A DNA stretch of 64,000 nucleotides from NCBI GenBank assembly GCA_948567375.1, contig OX419758.1, positions 30,385,001 through 30,449,000 of the forward strand. Reading direction: 5' to 3'. The notes under the pieces were generated by a model. The model was not told the origin of the DNA and ran no database searches. It worked only from the letters and a program-made list of their open reading frames with translations. Position numbers and translations under genes: made by a program. Within the stretch, counting starts at the first letter, position 1, and the number at the start of each line of letters is the position of its first letter. The DNA comes from Lunularia cruciata. Taxonomy: Eukaryota; Streptophyta; Marchantiopsida; Lunulariales; Lunulariaceae. Shown here piece by piece: positions 13,101 to 22,850 of the stretch.

Positions 13101-13616
13101 GGAAAAGCGAATGGGTTACTTTGCAAAATTTTGAATAAGGTGACTGTCAATTATGCCTATGACTGGGATACAAAATTACCAGCCGCTTTGTGTGCATATC
13201 AAACGACAGAGAAGATTACAACCAAACAAACTCCATACTTCTTGACATATGGCTTGCATCCCATACTATCGGTTGAATTTGAAGTACCGACATATCGGGT
13301 TCTTTGCAAAGAACAAATATTGGAAGAGGAAAGTCAGGATCTTTGGATTCATCAACTGATATGGTTAGAAGAGAAACAAGACGATGCAATGCAAACCACG
13401 AAAGAAGTACAAGCACAGAGGAAAATCAGGCACGATAAGAGAATCAAGCCTGTAGTTGTACGAGAAGGGGATTTGGTTTTATTATATGACAATCGCCAAA
13501 TATTTTTTCCAGGCAAGTTGCATTTGAGATGGATGGGTCCCTATCGAGTTCTTCATCTTTATGAAAATAGGTCCATGCAGCTTGTAGACTTGGAAGGTAA
13601 TCCTTTTGCCACTTGA
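10089..13616 (+). pseudogene. Element A pol: protease, RT, RNase H, integrase
   Basis: One frame with several stops. The protease spans about 10300-10600; its active site reads 'IDSRSGVNVM', so the usual DSG/DTG Gly is Arg, and 'PLLISRPWL' is the C-terminal landmark. The RT spans about 11220-11770 ('CQDFRKLNAVTRKDHHPLPF', 'MPFGLCNAPATFQRMMNSIF', catalytic FIDDF). RNase H spans about 12000-12340 ('YVDTLSMAIGVILSQ', 'SRQLSISEKNYSTTEREAL', 'DHYALQHLVKKADLSGQIA'). The integrase zinc region and core span about 12640-13290 ('GYWWPTMYKDV', 'CDACQRTRKP', 'PFEKWGIDFVDP', 'LVSDRGTHF'). Its C-terminal domain ends at 'GKLHLRWMGPYRVLHLYEN'. Stops occur near 11028, 11208-11213, 12498, 12738 and 12954, with a frameshift near 13070. 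It is dead, but its family is certain. Confidence 0.92.
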
Positions 13617-13707
13617 GTAAACGGGTGGAGAGTTCGGAGATATTGGACCATAGACTCAGAAGTTTCCAAGACACCCGAGGTCTATGTTTGCGGGGACACT
13701 CACATTT

Positions 13708-13720
13708 GAGAGAAGGGGTA
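13708..13720 (+). promoter_or_regulatory. Polypurine tract of element A
   Basis: GAGAGAAGGGGTA directly precedes the 3' LTR start TGTGGTGCCC, the usual place of the plus-strand primer. Confidence 0.85.
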
Positions 13721-14078
13721 TGTGGTGCCCACACTTTTTGTTTTTTTCAAAATAAAGGAAAAAAAGTGTATAGAGAAGTTGTATTGCACCTGTATGGCCA
13801 AAGAAGGCAAAGAAAAGAGTCTTCGGGATGAAACCCAAAGTAAAGTGACTTTGGGGCATAAGCGAAGTACTCAAAAATGCCCTATCAGCACACAACCCAA
13901 AGTAAATTGTCTTTGTATCGGGGGGAGCTCAACCCGAGGCAAAGACAGTCTAACCACCTTTTGTCTGGGCAAGAAATTCAAGAAGAGGCAGTTCAAAAAC
14001 CGGCGGCCCATATGCACAAAGGTTGATTGACAGTGACAGGTGCATGCCGGAGGTGTGATTTCTCAGTAGAAACTTGAA

Positions 14079-16688
14079 GTGACAAAAGACAAAGAAGCGC
14101 AACTCTATAAAAATCAAACTTGCAACAATGAAATGTGGAGTAATTTTCCTTCGCCATTGAGAAGTCGTCTTGCAGGTGATCGTGGGAAGGGAAATAGAGT
14201 TGGAATCATGTTAGTGCGAAAGGGAGAAGTCACGAGAGTGAAATCAAGAGAGAGTGAGAAGGTAGAAGAGATGGGAGGAGGAAAGACGAATACCTCCGAA
14301 TTTGCAGTGAGAAATCATGTGATTTGGAGGTTAGATGTAATAGTGAGGATCAAAGTCTTGAGCCAACTTCGGATCACATTTCTGGCATGGAATTGGAATG
14401 TAAGCTTTCCAGGATTCATGATAGAATTCATCAAGAGCAAGTGTCTCGATGGACCAGAGGAAGAAGGGAAGAGAGGAAATCTGGCTCGTTGGACAGAGTC
14501 GGATTGGAGACTCGTACTTGGGAAGGAAGTAGGCTCGGAGCAAGGAGACATGTTCTTGGGGAAGGGAGAGATAGCTCAAGAGACCCAGGAGGTGAGAGAT
14601 GCCTTCTCGTCAAAGAGGACGAAGAACGGGTATAAGGTTGAGAGTTACAAAGACCCTATGAAGAGAGGGATCGTGAGTGCACTAATGGCTATCCTGAAGC
14701 CAAAGCAAACCACATATGTGATGAAACACCAAGCGGTGTTCTTTCACAAGCTTTTTGCGGGAGAACCAATCAATTGGGCGAGGTGTTTTCATGGGAGAAC
14801 GAGGCAGTGGTGTGGAATTTGCGGGATAAGTCACCTCCACACTATATCGTGCCGTTTGCAGCACACTTCTACCTTGGGCTTAACTTGCTGAACTTGGCGG
14901 AGCGGACTCGGATGGTGTCGCACTTCCATCTTGATGTGCAAAAGGAGGTCAACATCAAGGAGCAGCAATACATCTTGCAAATCAGGAGTACTAACGACTA
15001 CTACACAAAGACGGGGAAGAACGTGGAGATTGCAGTGAGTACCCCGACTACGAAGAAGAGGGGTCGGCAAGATGACGCCAAAGACACAAAAGAAACCTCA
15101 TAAGACGCGGAGAGGCAACCCAAGGCAAGGTATGGTGGTAATCCAGTTGGAGGACAAGGACTCAGAAGGAGATGCCAAGCTAAAAACTAAAGACTCGGAA
15201 CACAAGGAGGAGCCTGAGCTAACAATGTAGAGTGGAGATACGAGTAGCAATAGTGATGATGGGGGAGACATGACATTGGCACCAGCAGCTGACAAATATG
15301 AAGAAGAAGTTCAAGCAGAGATGGAAGACGAAGTAGTTGTGCCCAAAGAGAAGAAGATCACATTGCAGTGAGGAGTTCGCTCAAGACGTAAGGCGAAGTG
15401 TGAAGCGAGGCCGAGTAAGGCAAAGGAAGAGGTAAGTTAAAGCTCGGGAAGTGAGGCTTTGATTCCGATACAAAGATTGCACAAAAGAAGGCGAGTATCA
15501 AATGAACAGGAAGTGCAAAGAGAAGTGGCCACACAAGAAGAAGTAATCTTGAGCGATGGAGTGGAGTACCTACGAGAGGTGGTGTGCCTATTGTTGGTGA
15601 AGTTGGAGTACAAGAAGAAGGAAATGCAGTCGACATGTCCGGAGGTAAAGACTGTATTGCATGTATTGGCAAGATTAGAAGAAGAAAACTCGGAGTTGAA
15701 GAAGAGTATAACCCGAGGTGAGGAGGAAAAGGAAGTGCTGCGAGCAGAGGCAGTGGTGAGAAGTCAGGTAATCAAAGACCTGAAGAGAGAAGTAAGTTAT
15801 CAAGAGGATCTTGTGAAGAAGAGTGACATAGCAAGGGAGAGACAAGTAGCGGAGTATGAAATCTTGAAGCAGCAATTTGCTGATTCAAGAGTAGAAGTAA
15901 TCCATACTATGGCGAGAGTAGCAGTGAAGGATCAAGAGCTCGATAGGGTGATGGAGATTGTCAAGGAGAAGAAGCAACTCTGGCAAAGAGAGTTGGCGGC
16001 ACGATACCAAGAAGAAGATTGATTACAAGAGATACTTTGTAATCAGGAGGAGAAGGTTGTACAGAGGGAGAAGGAGAAGGAGATGGTGAAAGCCGAGTTT
16101 GAAGAGGAGTTGGCGATGTACAGGGAGGACTGGCTTGCAGATCAAGAGCGAGAGAGAAAGATGAGATTGGAGCCATTGAAGGAGACAGTCCTCAGGATGA
16201 ACGTGATGTTGAGTACAGAGGCCAGCATTCGGATTGAAGAAACAAGATTGCACAAGTTGAAATTGTTGGTGTAGGAGACCAGGCGAAGACAGGCGAGAGA
16301 CATTGATTTGAATGCCTTGTTAATTAGTCTCGGAACTTGTGTAGACAAAAAGATTTTAGAGGTAGAGGATAACATTTCAATGAGATTAGACTTAGTGAAA
16401 ATAGAGATAGAAAAACTTCGGAAGGATGTTAGAGCAAAACCCAAAGTAGATAACATAGGAGTACAAATGTCTTTGGAGTTACTAGTGGAGACATTAGAGA
16501 AGAGTGGGTCAAGAGATAAGGAGTTAGATAGATTACCCACTAGTGCAATTTCGGATCAAGAAAGAGAATTGCTGGATCGGGTTGAAGAAGTAGAAAATAC
16601 AAAACCCGAGGATAGAGTAGTAGGAAGTAAAATTACTTCGGGTTTGGGTTTGAAAGCCAATCACAAAGTAGACATCGGATTGGAGTAG
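14079..16688 (+). pseudogene. LTR-internal coiled-coil ORF, 3' LTR copy
   Basis: A long open-frame region inside the LTR. The conserved start is probably the ATG at 14271 ('EEMGGGK', present in both LTRs). The frame is continuous to about 14760, shifts by an indel near 'GEPINW', runs on from 14774 ('AFAAHFYLG'-like 'YIVPFAAHFYLGLNLLNLAE') to 15103, then returns to the first frame at 15459-16022, 16083-16274 and 16308-16688. The last third is strongly Glu/Lys/Arg-rich with heptad-like spacing ('KKSDIARERQVAEYEILKQQ'), a coiled coil. The segment around 'MKHQAVFFHKLFAGEPINW' vaguely recalls the plant 'putative transposon protein' domain found in other gypsy elements; this is a weak resemblance. 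Function unknown. Confidence 0.6.
14106..14113 (+). promoter_or_regulatory. TATA-like box in 3' LTR of element A
   Basis: TATAAAAA in 'aactctataaaaatc', the same place as 3490-3497 in the 5' LTR. The sequence around it has changed while the box is unchanged. Confidence 0.5.
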
Positions 16689-17483
16689 TAACAAATTTGA
16701 GATTTGAAGAGGCAGATATGAAGAGGTGCATTGTCATTTCAGATCTGCAAGTTTGTAGAGTTGTTAGGAGGAGGTACATTAGGAAGATAATTGTCGATTG
16801 CTTCACTATTTAAGAGTGGCATTCGCAGTATTATGTTGTTCAGTGCTCATAATTTCTGAGAATAGATAAAGCGAAGTGTTGTGAGGCAGTGCTCGTCGCT
16901 TGAGCTTGATTCCGAGTATCAACTTTGTGTCTATGTTTGTGAGTGTGTGGAGAAATTTGAAGTGCAAGTCAGTGTGCTTGTTGGATGTTGGATTCCACAG
17001 CCTTGATCTTCATTCTGTGTGTTTGATCCTGAGTGAAGTGCAATCAAAGCAATGCCTTGACAGATTTGAGAGGAATTGTAGTGTTGGTAGTATTTGGCAT
17101 TTGTGAGTGCAGTGCGAGGTTGATGTGAAGCAATTTTGATCAAGGAAGTTGTGCCTTCAGTGGAGGGGTGGAACACAATTCTGAGGTGAAGTCGTTTTGC
17201 AATGAAGTGTCATTTTTGGGAGAGCCTGATTCATCACAATCAAGATTGTTTGGAAAGATTTGATGGAGTTGTGATTATGGAGTGTTAATTTGTGACAAGA
17301 CTGCGAATCAGTGCTTGTTACTCTCTTCTGGGTATGGTTTCTACTTGAGAGATTAAAGACGCAACCAAGAAGAACTACAATTGTTACTTTGCTTTGTATT
17401 TGACCAATTCTGACTCGTAACTCTGCGGGAACAAACTTTACTTACCCGATTACCGCAAAAGTGATATTTTCCAGGTTGTCACA

Positions 17484-18598
17484 TTAGAGCATCATTCAAT
17501 GCTCCTATGCCACAGTTACACCCATTACCTATCATGGGATTGGGTTACCATTGGAGTTTGGACTTTGCCGGACCTTTACCGCTGACTGTGAGACATCATC
17601 GGTATGTTTTGGTGATGGTGGAGCACTTCTCCAAGTGGATTGAGTTGGTGGCACTTACCGACAAGTCTAGTGAAGGGACAGCTTACTCGTTCTTGGATCA
17701 AGTCCTTAGTCATTTTGGTGCACCAGCTGAGGTTTTGACTGATCAGGGTACAGAGTTCTTGGAGGAGTTTCAGGTCTTGTGTGACAAAGCTTTGATTGAT
17801 CATTGTACTACATCCCGAGATCACCCTGAGGCAGATGGCTTAGCAGAGAGAGTGGTTCAGACAGTGAAGAGAGGATTGCAAAAGTATGGTTTGCAGAGAA
17901 GCCACTTGGGAGATTGGGATCTCCAATTACCTTGGTTGGCCATGGGCTATCGGTTCAGCTGGCAAGCCTCCTTAGCATCCTTCTCTCCATACTTTCTACT
18001 ATATGGACGAGATCCAGATTTACCTACAGCCATTTGTCAAGATGCTACTGTAGTTTTGGACTTGGATGACCCCGATGTATGGATGAGCGCATGTTCTCAA
18101 CGGGCAGAGATCTTTCAGAGAGTGATGCCAATGGCCTTTGAGAACTTGGCAATTGCTCAGCATAGAGATACTTTACGCTATGCTACCATTCAAGGAGGAG
18201 GTTATAGACCCTTGATCCGTTGATTTCATCCATGTGATTATGTATATGTACAGCAGACAGCACCAACGACACTTGATGTTTCTACAGGTCGCACTATCTT
18301 GAGAGTGCGTAAGGTTTTGCCATCTAGAGTCCTTGTGTTAGAAGGACATGATGGTGTTGTTTGGAAGGATCATGTGCGCAATTGTGCGCCATGCCACCTT
18401 CCAAACATTGATGGTACTATGGACCCAAGCTTGGCACTTGTACATGCAGGCTTGAGGTGTATATTATGTGGCTCTTCTAGTGGAGCTGCTATTATGTTAG
18501 TGTGTGATAGCTGTTTGAGAGGATGGCATATGGCATGTATGACTCCTCTCCTCATGGTGGTTCCTTAGGGACAGTGGTTATGTCCTAGATGTACTTGA
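17484..18598 (+). pseudogene. Copy 1 pol, second part: integrase core and PHD finger
   Basis: Continuation of the copy 1 integrase after element A. The core shows 'WSLDFAGPLPLTVRHHRYVL' (first Asp), 'VLTDQGTEFLEEFQVL' (second Asp) and 'DHPEADGLAERVVQTVKRGL' (Glu), so DDE is complete. The C-terminal domain is broken by a TGA at 18221 (CGA in copy 2). The frame closes with a PHD finger at 18458-18595: CILC, CDSC, GWHMAC and CPRC keep all eight zinc ligands, but a TAG at 18566 (CAG in copy 2) cuts it before the last Cys pair. The final stop is TGA at 18596. Confidence 0.9.
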
Positions 18599-18752
18599 CC
18601 TATAGCTAGTTCATTCTTTGTATGGTATAGATTGCAGACAGGCAACTAACGATGGGGCTCCATAGCACCCGGCCTCCTGATCTTTGCCCATTAGAGGGTA
18701 TACCATATACTTAGAGTAGATGGCTATCTGGAGTTAGAGGGGCCTAACTGCC

Positions 18753-18766
18753 AGCTAGGGAGGCAA
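18753..18766 (+). promoter_or_regulatory. Polypurine tract of copy 1
   Basis: 'agctagggaggcaa' lies just before the 'ttgtggcactttgg' block and matches the purine tract of copy 2 at 51431-51441. It lies about 108 bp upstream of the LTR start defined by the element ends, an oddity shared by both copies. Confidence 0.6.
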
Positions 18767-18874
18767 TTGTGGCACTTTGGAGTTTATGTATGACTTATGT
18801 GTGAGTTGTGTTTCTATAGTGTATGATGTTGACAACAATGTATGTTGTGTAGCAATGTATATATGCACGACAAT
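18767..18874 (+). repeat. R1-prime block before the 3' LTR of copy 1
   Basis: About 105 bp from 'attgtggcactttgg' to 'atatgcacgaca', repeated at the distal end of the adjoining LTR (about 19304-19411). It lies between the polypurine tract and the LTR body. The same duplication exists in copy 2 (51325-51430 versus 50768-50870). Confidence 0.8.
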
Positions 18875-19411
18875 TGTCACGCCATTTGTAGTGCCGCATC
18901 TAGATGCTCACACACTAGTAGTTAGAGTTATTTCAGCAGTATCTCACAGACTACTTTTTGACGGTCAGATTTGATGTTTGGGGTATTGACTTCACGATGG
19001 GGCCCACCGTCACTTTGCACCATTCACACCGTCAAGTGTGCCGTCAGTGGGACCGTTAGGGTTTCAGTGCTAGCTCGAGTCCAGGGGGTATAGTTTCAAA
19101 GTGAGCTCCAGAGAGCTCACTTCTCTGATGTTGAGCCTTCGAGTTCCTGGCTATGGTGGATAGAGGCCGGCGAGCGTCACCTGGATTCTCTATGCTTGAG
19201 TGGGTGTGGCTTGACTGTAATCAGTACCTTGTTGTTGGCAGTTTATAGAGTGACAGATCAAGTACTGATTTGAGTTGAGTTGAGAGTGGTAAGCAATCTG
19301 ATTATTGTGGCACTTTGGAGTCTATGTATGACTTATGTGTGAGTTGTGTTTCTATAGTGTATGATGTTGACAGCGATGTATATTGTGTAGCGATGTATGT
19401 TGTGTAGCACA
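18875..19411 (+). repeat. 3' LTR of copy 1
   Basis: It begins TGTCACGCCATTTG and ends in 'gtgtagcaca', where gypsy-B sequence resumes. It matches the reverse complement of 50768-51322. It contains the LTR hairpin 'gtgagctccagagagctcac' and the GGGGCCC-centred palindrome, both conserved in the young copy. Confidence 0.85.
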
Positions 19412-20950
19412 ACAGCCTCAAGGATAAACCCAATCTCCTTGAGCTTATCAATCTACTCTTTCATAATCATAATATGATGTTGCTTTTGGCAAACATGTCT
19501 TGCATGTGACTCTACCTCTATTTAGTGCTCCTCCAAGGTGACTTCCTTGAGATCATTATATGGATGAACTAGTAGAGAATCTCTTCAAATCTTCAAATTC
19601 TTGTAATTGGTAGCATTTGGACTATATTTGAGTGTAGATAGTCTAATGTCTATCTCTTATACTTTAACGTTGATTTATCAAAATCCATCAAAACCTTTGG
19701 CTCATGAAAAAAGTCCATAGCATATAAGGGATGTATATCTTCATCAATCTAAGATTCATTCTCATCCAATGAGGCTTCTTCTTCCATGCTTCTATCCACA
19801 ATTGAAGCTTCTTCTTCTAAATTTGATTCCCAACAATCAAAAGATGATGTATTGAAGTAGAGTATGGATGGAATTAGTTAAAAGAATTATAACTCAATGG
19901 TTTGATTACCCAATTCTTAAATACCCTTTGTATTATTATTTGTACAAGTTTCTCTATTAGTTGTACAAGTTTGTCTTAACCATGGCCTCCCAAGTAATAA
20001 ATCTTATTTAAATCCTTCAAGATTTGGGAAGTCATGAGAATCTAAACTCCCATAATTGATACTATTACCTTGTCCATCACACCCACCAATTAAACTTGTT
20101 GCTTGTTTTTGATACTCACCACCAATGTTGAATATCTAGAAGATATCATACTCAACTTCTTCATCAACCTCTCTAACATAGCATTCATAGCAGATGCTCT
20201 ATCAACAAGTGAATCGTTAATGTTTTGACCATTCCTCACATCAATCTTAGAAGCATATTCATAACCCTCCTATGGTGTTGGTTTTGCATCCACTACCTCC
20301 AATGATACTGAAACTTTTCCTTTGCCTTCTTCTTTCTTTTGTTCATTGTAGAACTCAAACCATCCATAAGCTCCTTAAGGCCTCAAAGTAGGATTCAAAG
20401 CAATCAATTGGTCCACCTTGATGTTGACCTTGTGATTACTAACTTCCTCCAACACATTGTAGTCCAATTGTTACTTTAATATCAAGAAATCATTTATTCT
20501 CAACTTCTTCCTTAGAGTCTTTGTTGTTGATGTTAAATTGCTAGTGTAAGTATTCTTTGTTGGCATGTGATGATCCTTGCTAGAAGTGGATCTTTGAAAA
20601 GATGTACATCTTTTGCAAAATGAGTAATCCTCTTCTCATGTGCAGAAAGTTCCAAGTTAAGACTTTTAGAATTTGAACACTCCCCCTTCTCATATTTATT
20701 ATCAACCACCTCTAAAGATACAATCTCCTTAACTTTATTTTGTAAAGGAGATGTTTAGGCTTCCAGTCTCTCTCTCTCTTCTTCTTTATGTACTTCCTCA
20801 TAACCCCTTCTTCCATGATATATAGAATTTGTGCAATTTCTTTGCATGTGACCTTCACCTCCATAACTAAAACAATTTCTATTATTAATTTTACTAGATG
20901 ATTTGCTTAGCCATTAACTTGATCATTTATGAACCTGTTCATCATCTTAC
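19412..20950 (-). pseudogene. Gypsy-B gag and protease remnant (decayed)
   Basis: Continuation of the old minus-strand gypsy-B split by copy 1; 19412-19620 aligns with 63780-64000. On the minus strand, near 20840-20890, there is a worn gag zinc knuckle ('CFSYGGEGHMQRNC', the second Cys replaced by Tyr). Near 20170-20230 there is a protease-like segment ('SLVDRASAMNAM', compare the usual D-T/S-G-A). The frame is destroyed by indels and stops. The right edge is approximate: sequence character changes near 20950. Confidence 0.6.
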
Positions 20951-22850
20951 AATGCAGAATCCATCCCAGCAAGAGATTTATTATCCAATACCATTCCCCA
21001 TTCAAAATTACAGTTGCAAAGTCCAAAACATTCTTGAGAGGAGTCTGCCCCAAAACTCATGTGTGACTGATGAACTGATCTAAGCTTTGATATACTTAAT
21101 GGCGTATCTACCAGAATTTTTCGAACAGACACTCAGTCAATTTTCGGTGTCAACTGAAAAGCCCCTTTCGCACATCGCCATGATTGACAAGAGAGAGGCA
21201 GACGACTAGGAAAATGCACGCGAGATCCCTACACGTCCGTGGAACATACAGCCAAAAGTCAACATGTGCGAGAGACGAAGTGGGCCGCGTGGCAGTGGAC
21301 ATGGTCCCACAAAATGTCTAGCTAGTTCACTCATGTGCCTAGAACCCAAAAACCTGTGTTGGTATTCTTCATTTCCGAGCTAAATGCATGACTATTTGAG
21401 GACAGAAGTTAATCTTCGTGTTGTCAAAACAATTTGCAAAATGCATCGCAGAATGAGTTGTGAAGGTGTTCAACATCTCAACGATAAGTCTGGTTGCTAT
21501 GCTGTACCTTTGGATTAATACTCCCTTTTGAATGATCTTTTGAGTTGCCTAACGACGGCCTCGACAAGAGCAGCTACTCTTTAAAGACGCATCACGCGTG
21601 GTTGCGAGAATTTGGTGTAGGTGGTGACCTGTCTTACATCCTCCAAGTGATAATGGGAATGTGCTCTTAAAATGCGGGAACGTAGGTCCTGCGTCTTTAA
21701 ATTTCGGTAGCCGAATACATGCTGCAGAGTTGGACGGTATGCCTCTCTCAATTTCGTTGGTTGGATAGGGTACGTTGGTCTATGTAGCTAAAAGTCAGCT
21801 CAACAAACCCGTGTGATCAATTTGATATGAACAGAACGTGTGAAAATCACAAACAAGACCTTCCCTTAGGGAATTTCTTACCACAATCTAATCAACGGCC
21901 ACCATAATAGTTATTGTAATAGATACGATGCTCTCGAGATACATTGCAGTCCTGCTCCAACTAGAAGTGTTGTAGCTTGTGTGGCTCAGACAAGCAAATT
22001 TGTAGTCTGTGCCAGAGAAAATGTTAATGGCTTCTTCAATACAGAATTTGTATTACAGGCACAAGGGCTGTGGCTGTGCCGAAGTGCCTCCATGTCTCAA
22101 GTCAACGGTTCAACAAAAAGTTACACTGGAGTCCCCGCATCATTCTGGGTGATTGATTGTAATTGCAACAAAAGATTGCTTTTCCAAGGGCCTAAGTTAA
22201 GTTGTGGGTTTTAGTTTTCTTAGGGAAAAAGGTTAGTTAAGCTTAGAGATAGATCGAGATAGGTAAGGGACGAGGAGCAAGATATGGCGGAATTCATCCA
22301 GGACACATTACTACGCTTTGAAAACAAGTCATGTACAAACGAGGTTCAGGTGTACTTGATATACATACAGGATAAAGTTTCAGGAATGAGGTTTAAGGAC
22401 GAGCTTAGGGGAGGTATGGGTTTACATTACAGGTGCTTCCCCATGGATTCTCTCAAAACGCGCGGACGGTAGGCTACAGGGTGTGTTCATTATCTGGAAT
22501 GCTGCAGATCTATTTAGGAATGCTGCGGAGGATACTCGAGGTTTACAAAGGCTTGTCTGTTTTCAATCAAGTACATGACACGATATCTTCACCGGTCACA
22601 TCAGATAGTGACAGCTGATCTCAGGACTTCAGGACGTGCAGCTGACTTCAGGACGTCCGGATCCTTTGTGTCAACTGATTCTACATCGGGGGCAACTCCG
22701 TCATCGAAGAGATTTCTGCAAAAAGTGAGTTACGGACACTCTCAGCTGACGTCAAATTCAGAAGGACGATAGTTAGTTAGACAGGACCCCAATCCAAGTA
22801 ATATATTGATGATTATACATACTCTGGATAATTAGGAGTTTCAGCCATAA
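20951..22850. other. Intergenic, nothing recognised
   Basis: Base composition is more balanced than in the retroelement remnants, as if it belongs to the gene island downstream of the JASON-like gene. A 77-codon frame at 21981-22214 and other short frames have no motif that I recognise. The last part may include the 3' untranslated region of the minus-strand gene that ends at 22851. Confidence 0.4.

Larger units (their letters stand above)
3104..17483 (+). mobile_element. Element A: Ty3/gypsy retrotransposon with 3.8-kb LTRs
   Basis: A 14.4-kb plus-strand element running TGTGGTGCCC to GTTGTCACA. It is flanked by 5-bp duplications (taaga/ttaga, one mismatch) in the integrase gene of copy 1. 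The order is 5' LTR, tRNA-Asp-type primer site, gag with zinc knuckles, protease, RT, RNase H, integrase, polypurine tract, 3' LTR. The LTRs are about 3.76 kb once the nested solo LTR is removed, which is very long for gypsy, and each carries its own long open-frame region. The order of domains (integrase last) fixes it as Ty3/gypsy. I see no chromodomain. Many stops make it non-autonomous now. The lineage within gypsy is not settled by eye; the large LTRs and tRNA-Asp primer site recall the Tat/Athila group. Confidence 0.92.
13721..17483 (+). repeat. 3' LTR of element A
   Basis: 3,763 bp, TGTGGTGCCCACAC to GGTTGTCACA, followed by the 5-bp duplication and the continued integrase gene of copy 1. 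It is the uninterrupted copy of the giant LTR and the better template for reading the internal open frame. The last 0.8 kb (16690-17483) shows no coding signal that I recognise. Confidence 0.93.
986..19411 (+). mobile_element. DNMT-type gypsy element, copy 1 (5'-truncated, split by element A)
   Basis: Plus-strand Ty3/gypsy remnant. It starts inside the linker after the methyltransferase domain, so gag, protease and the methyltransferase are missing, and it continues through RT, RNase H, integrase, PHD finger, 3' non-coding region and LTR. It is interrupted by element A (3104-17483). The flanks 'taaga' and 'ttaga' are that insertion's target duplication with one mismatch. The host gypsy-B sequence continues on both sides without evident loss. 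A left boundary inside the coding region is unusual for an LTR element; either a 5'-truncated insertion or a later deletion would explain it. Several stop codons show that this copy is dead. Confidence 0.85.
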
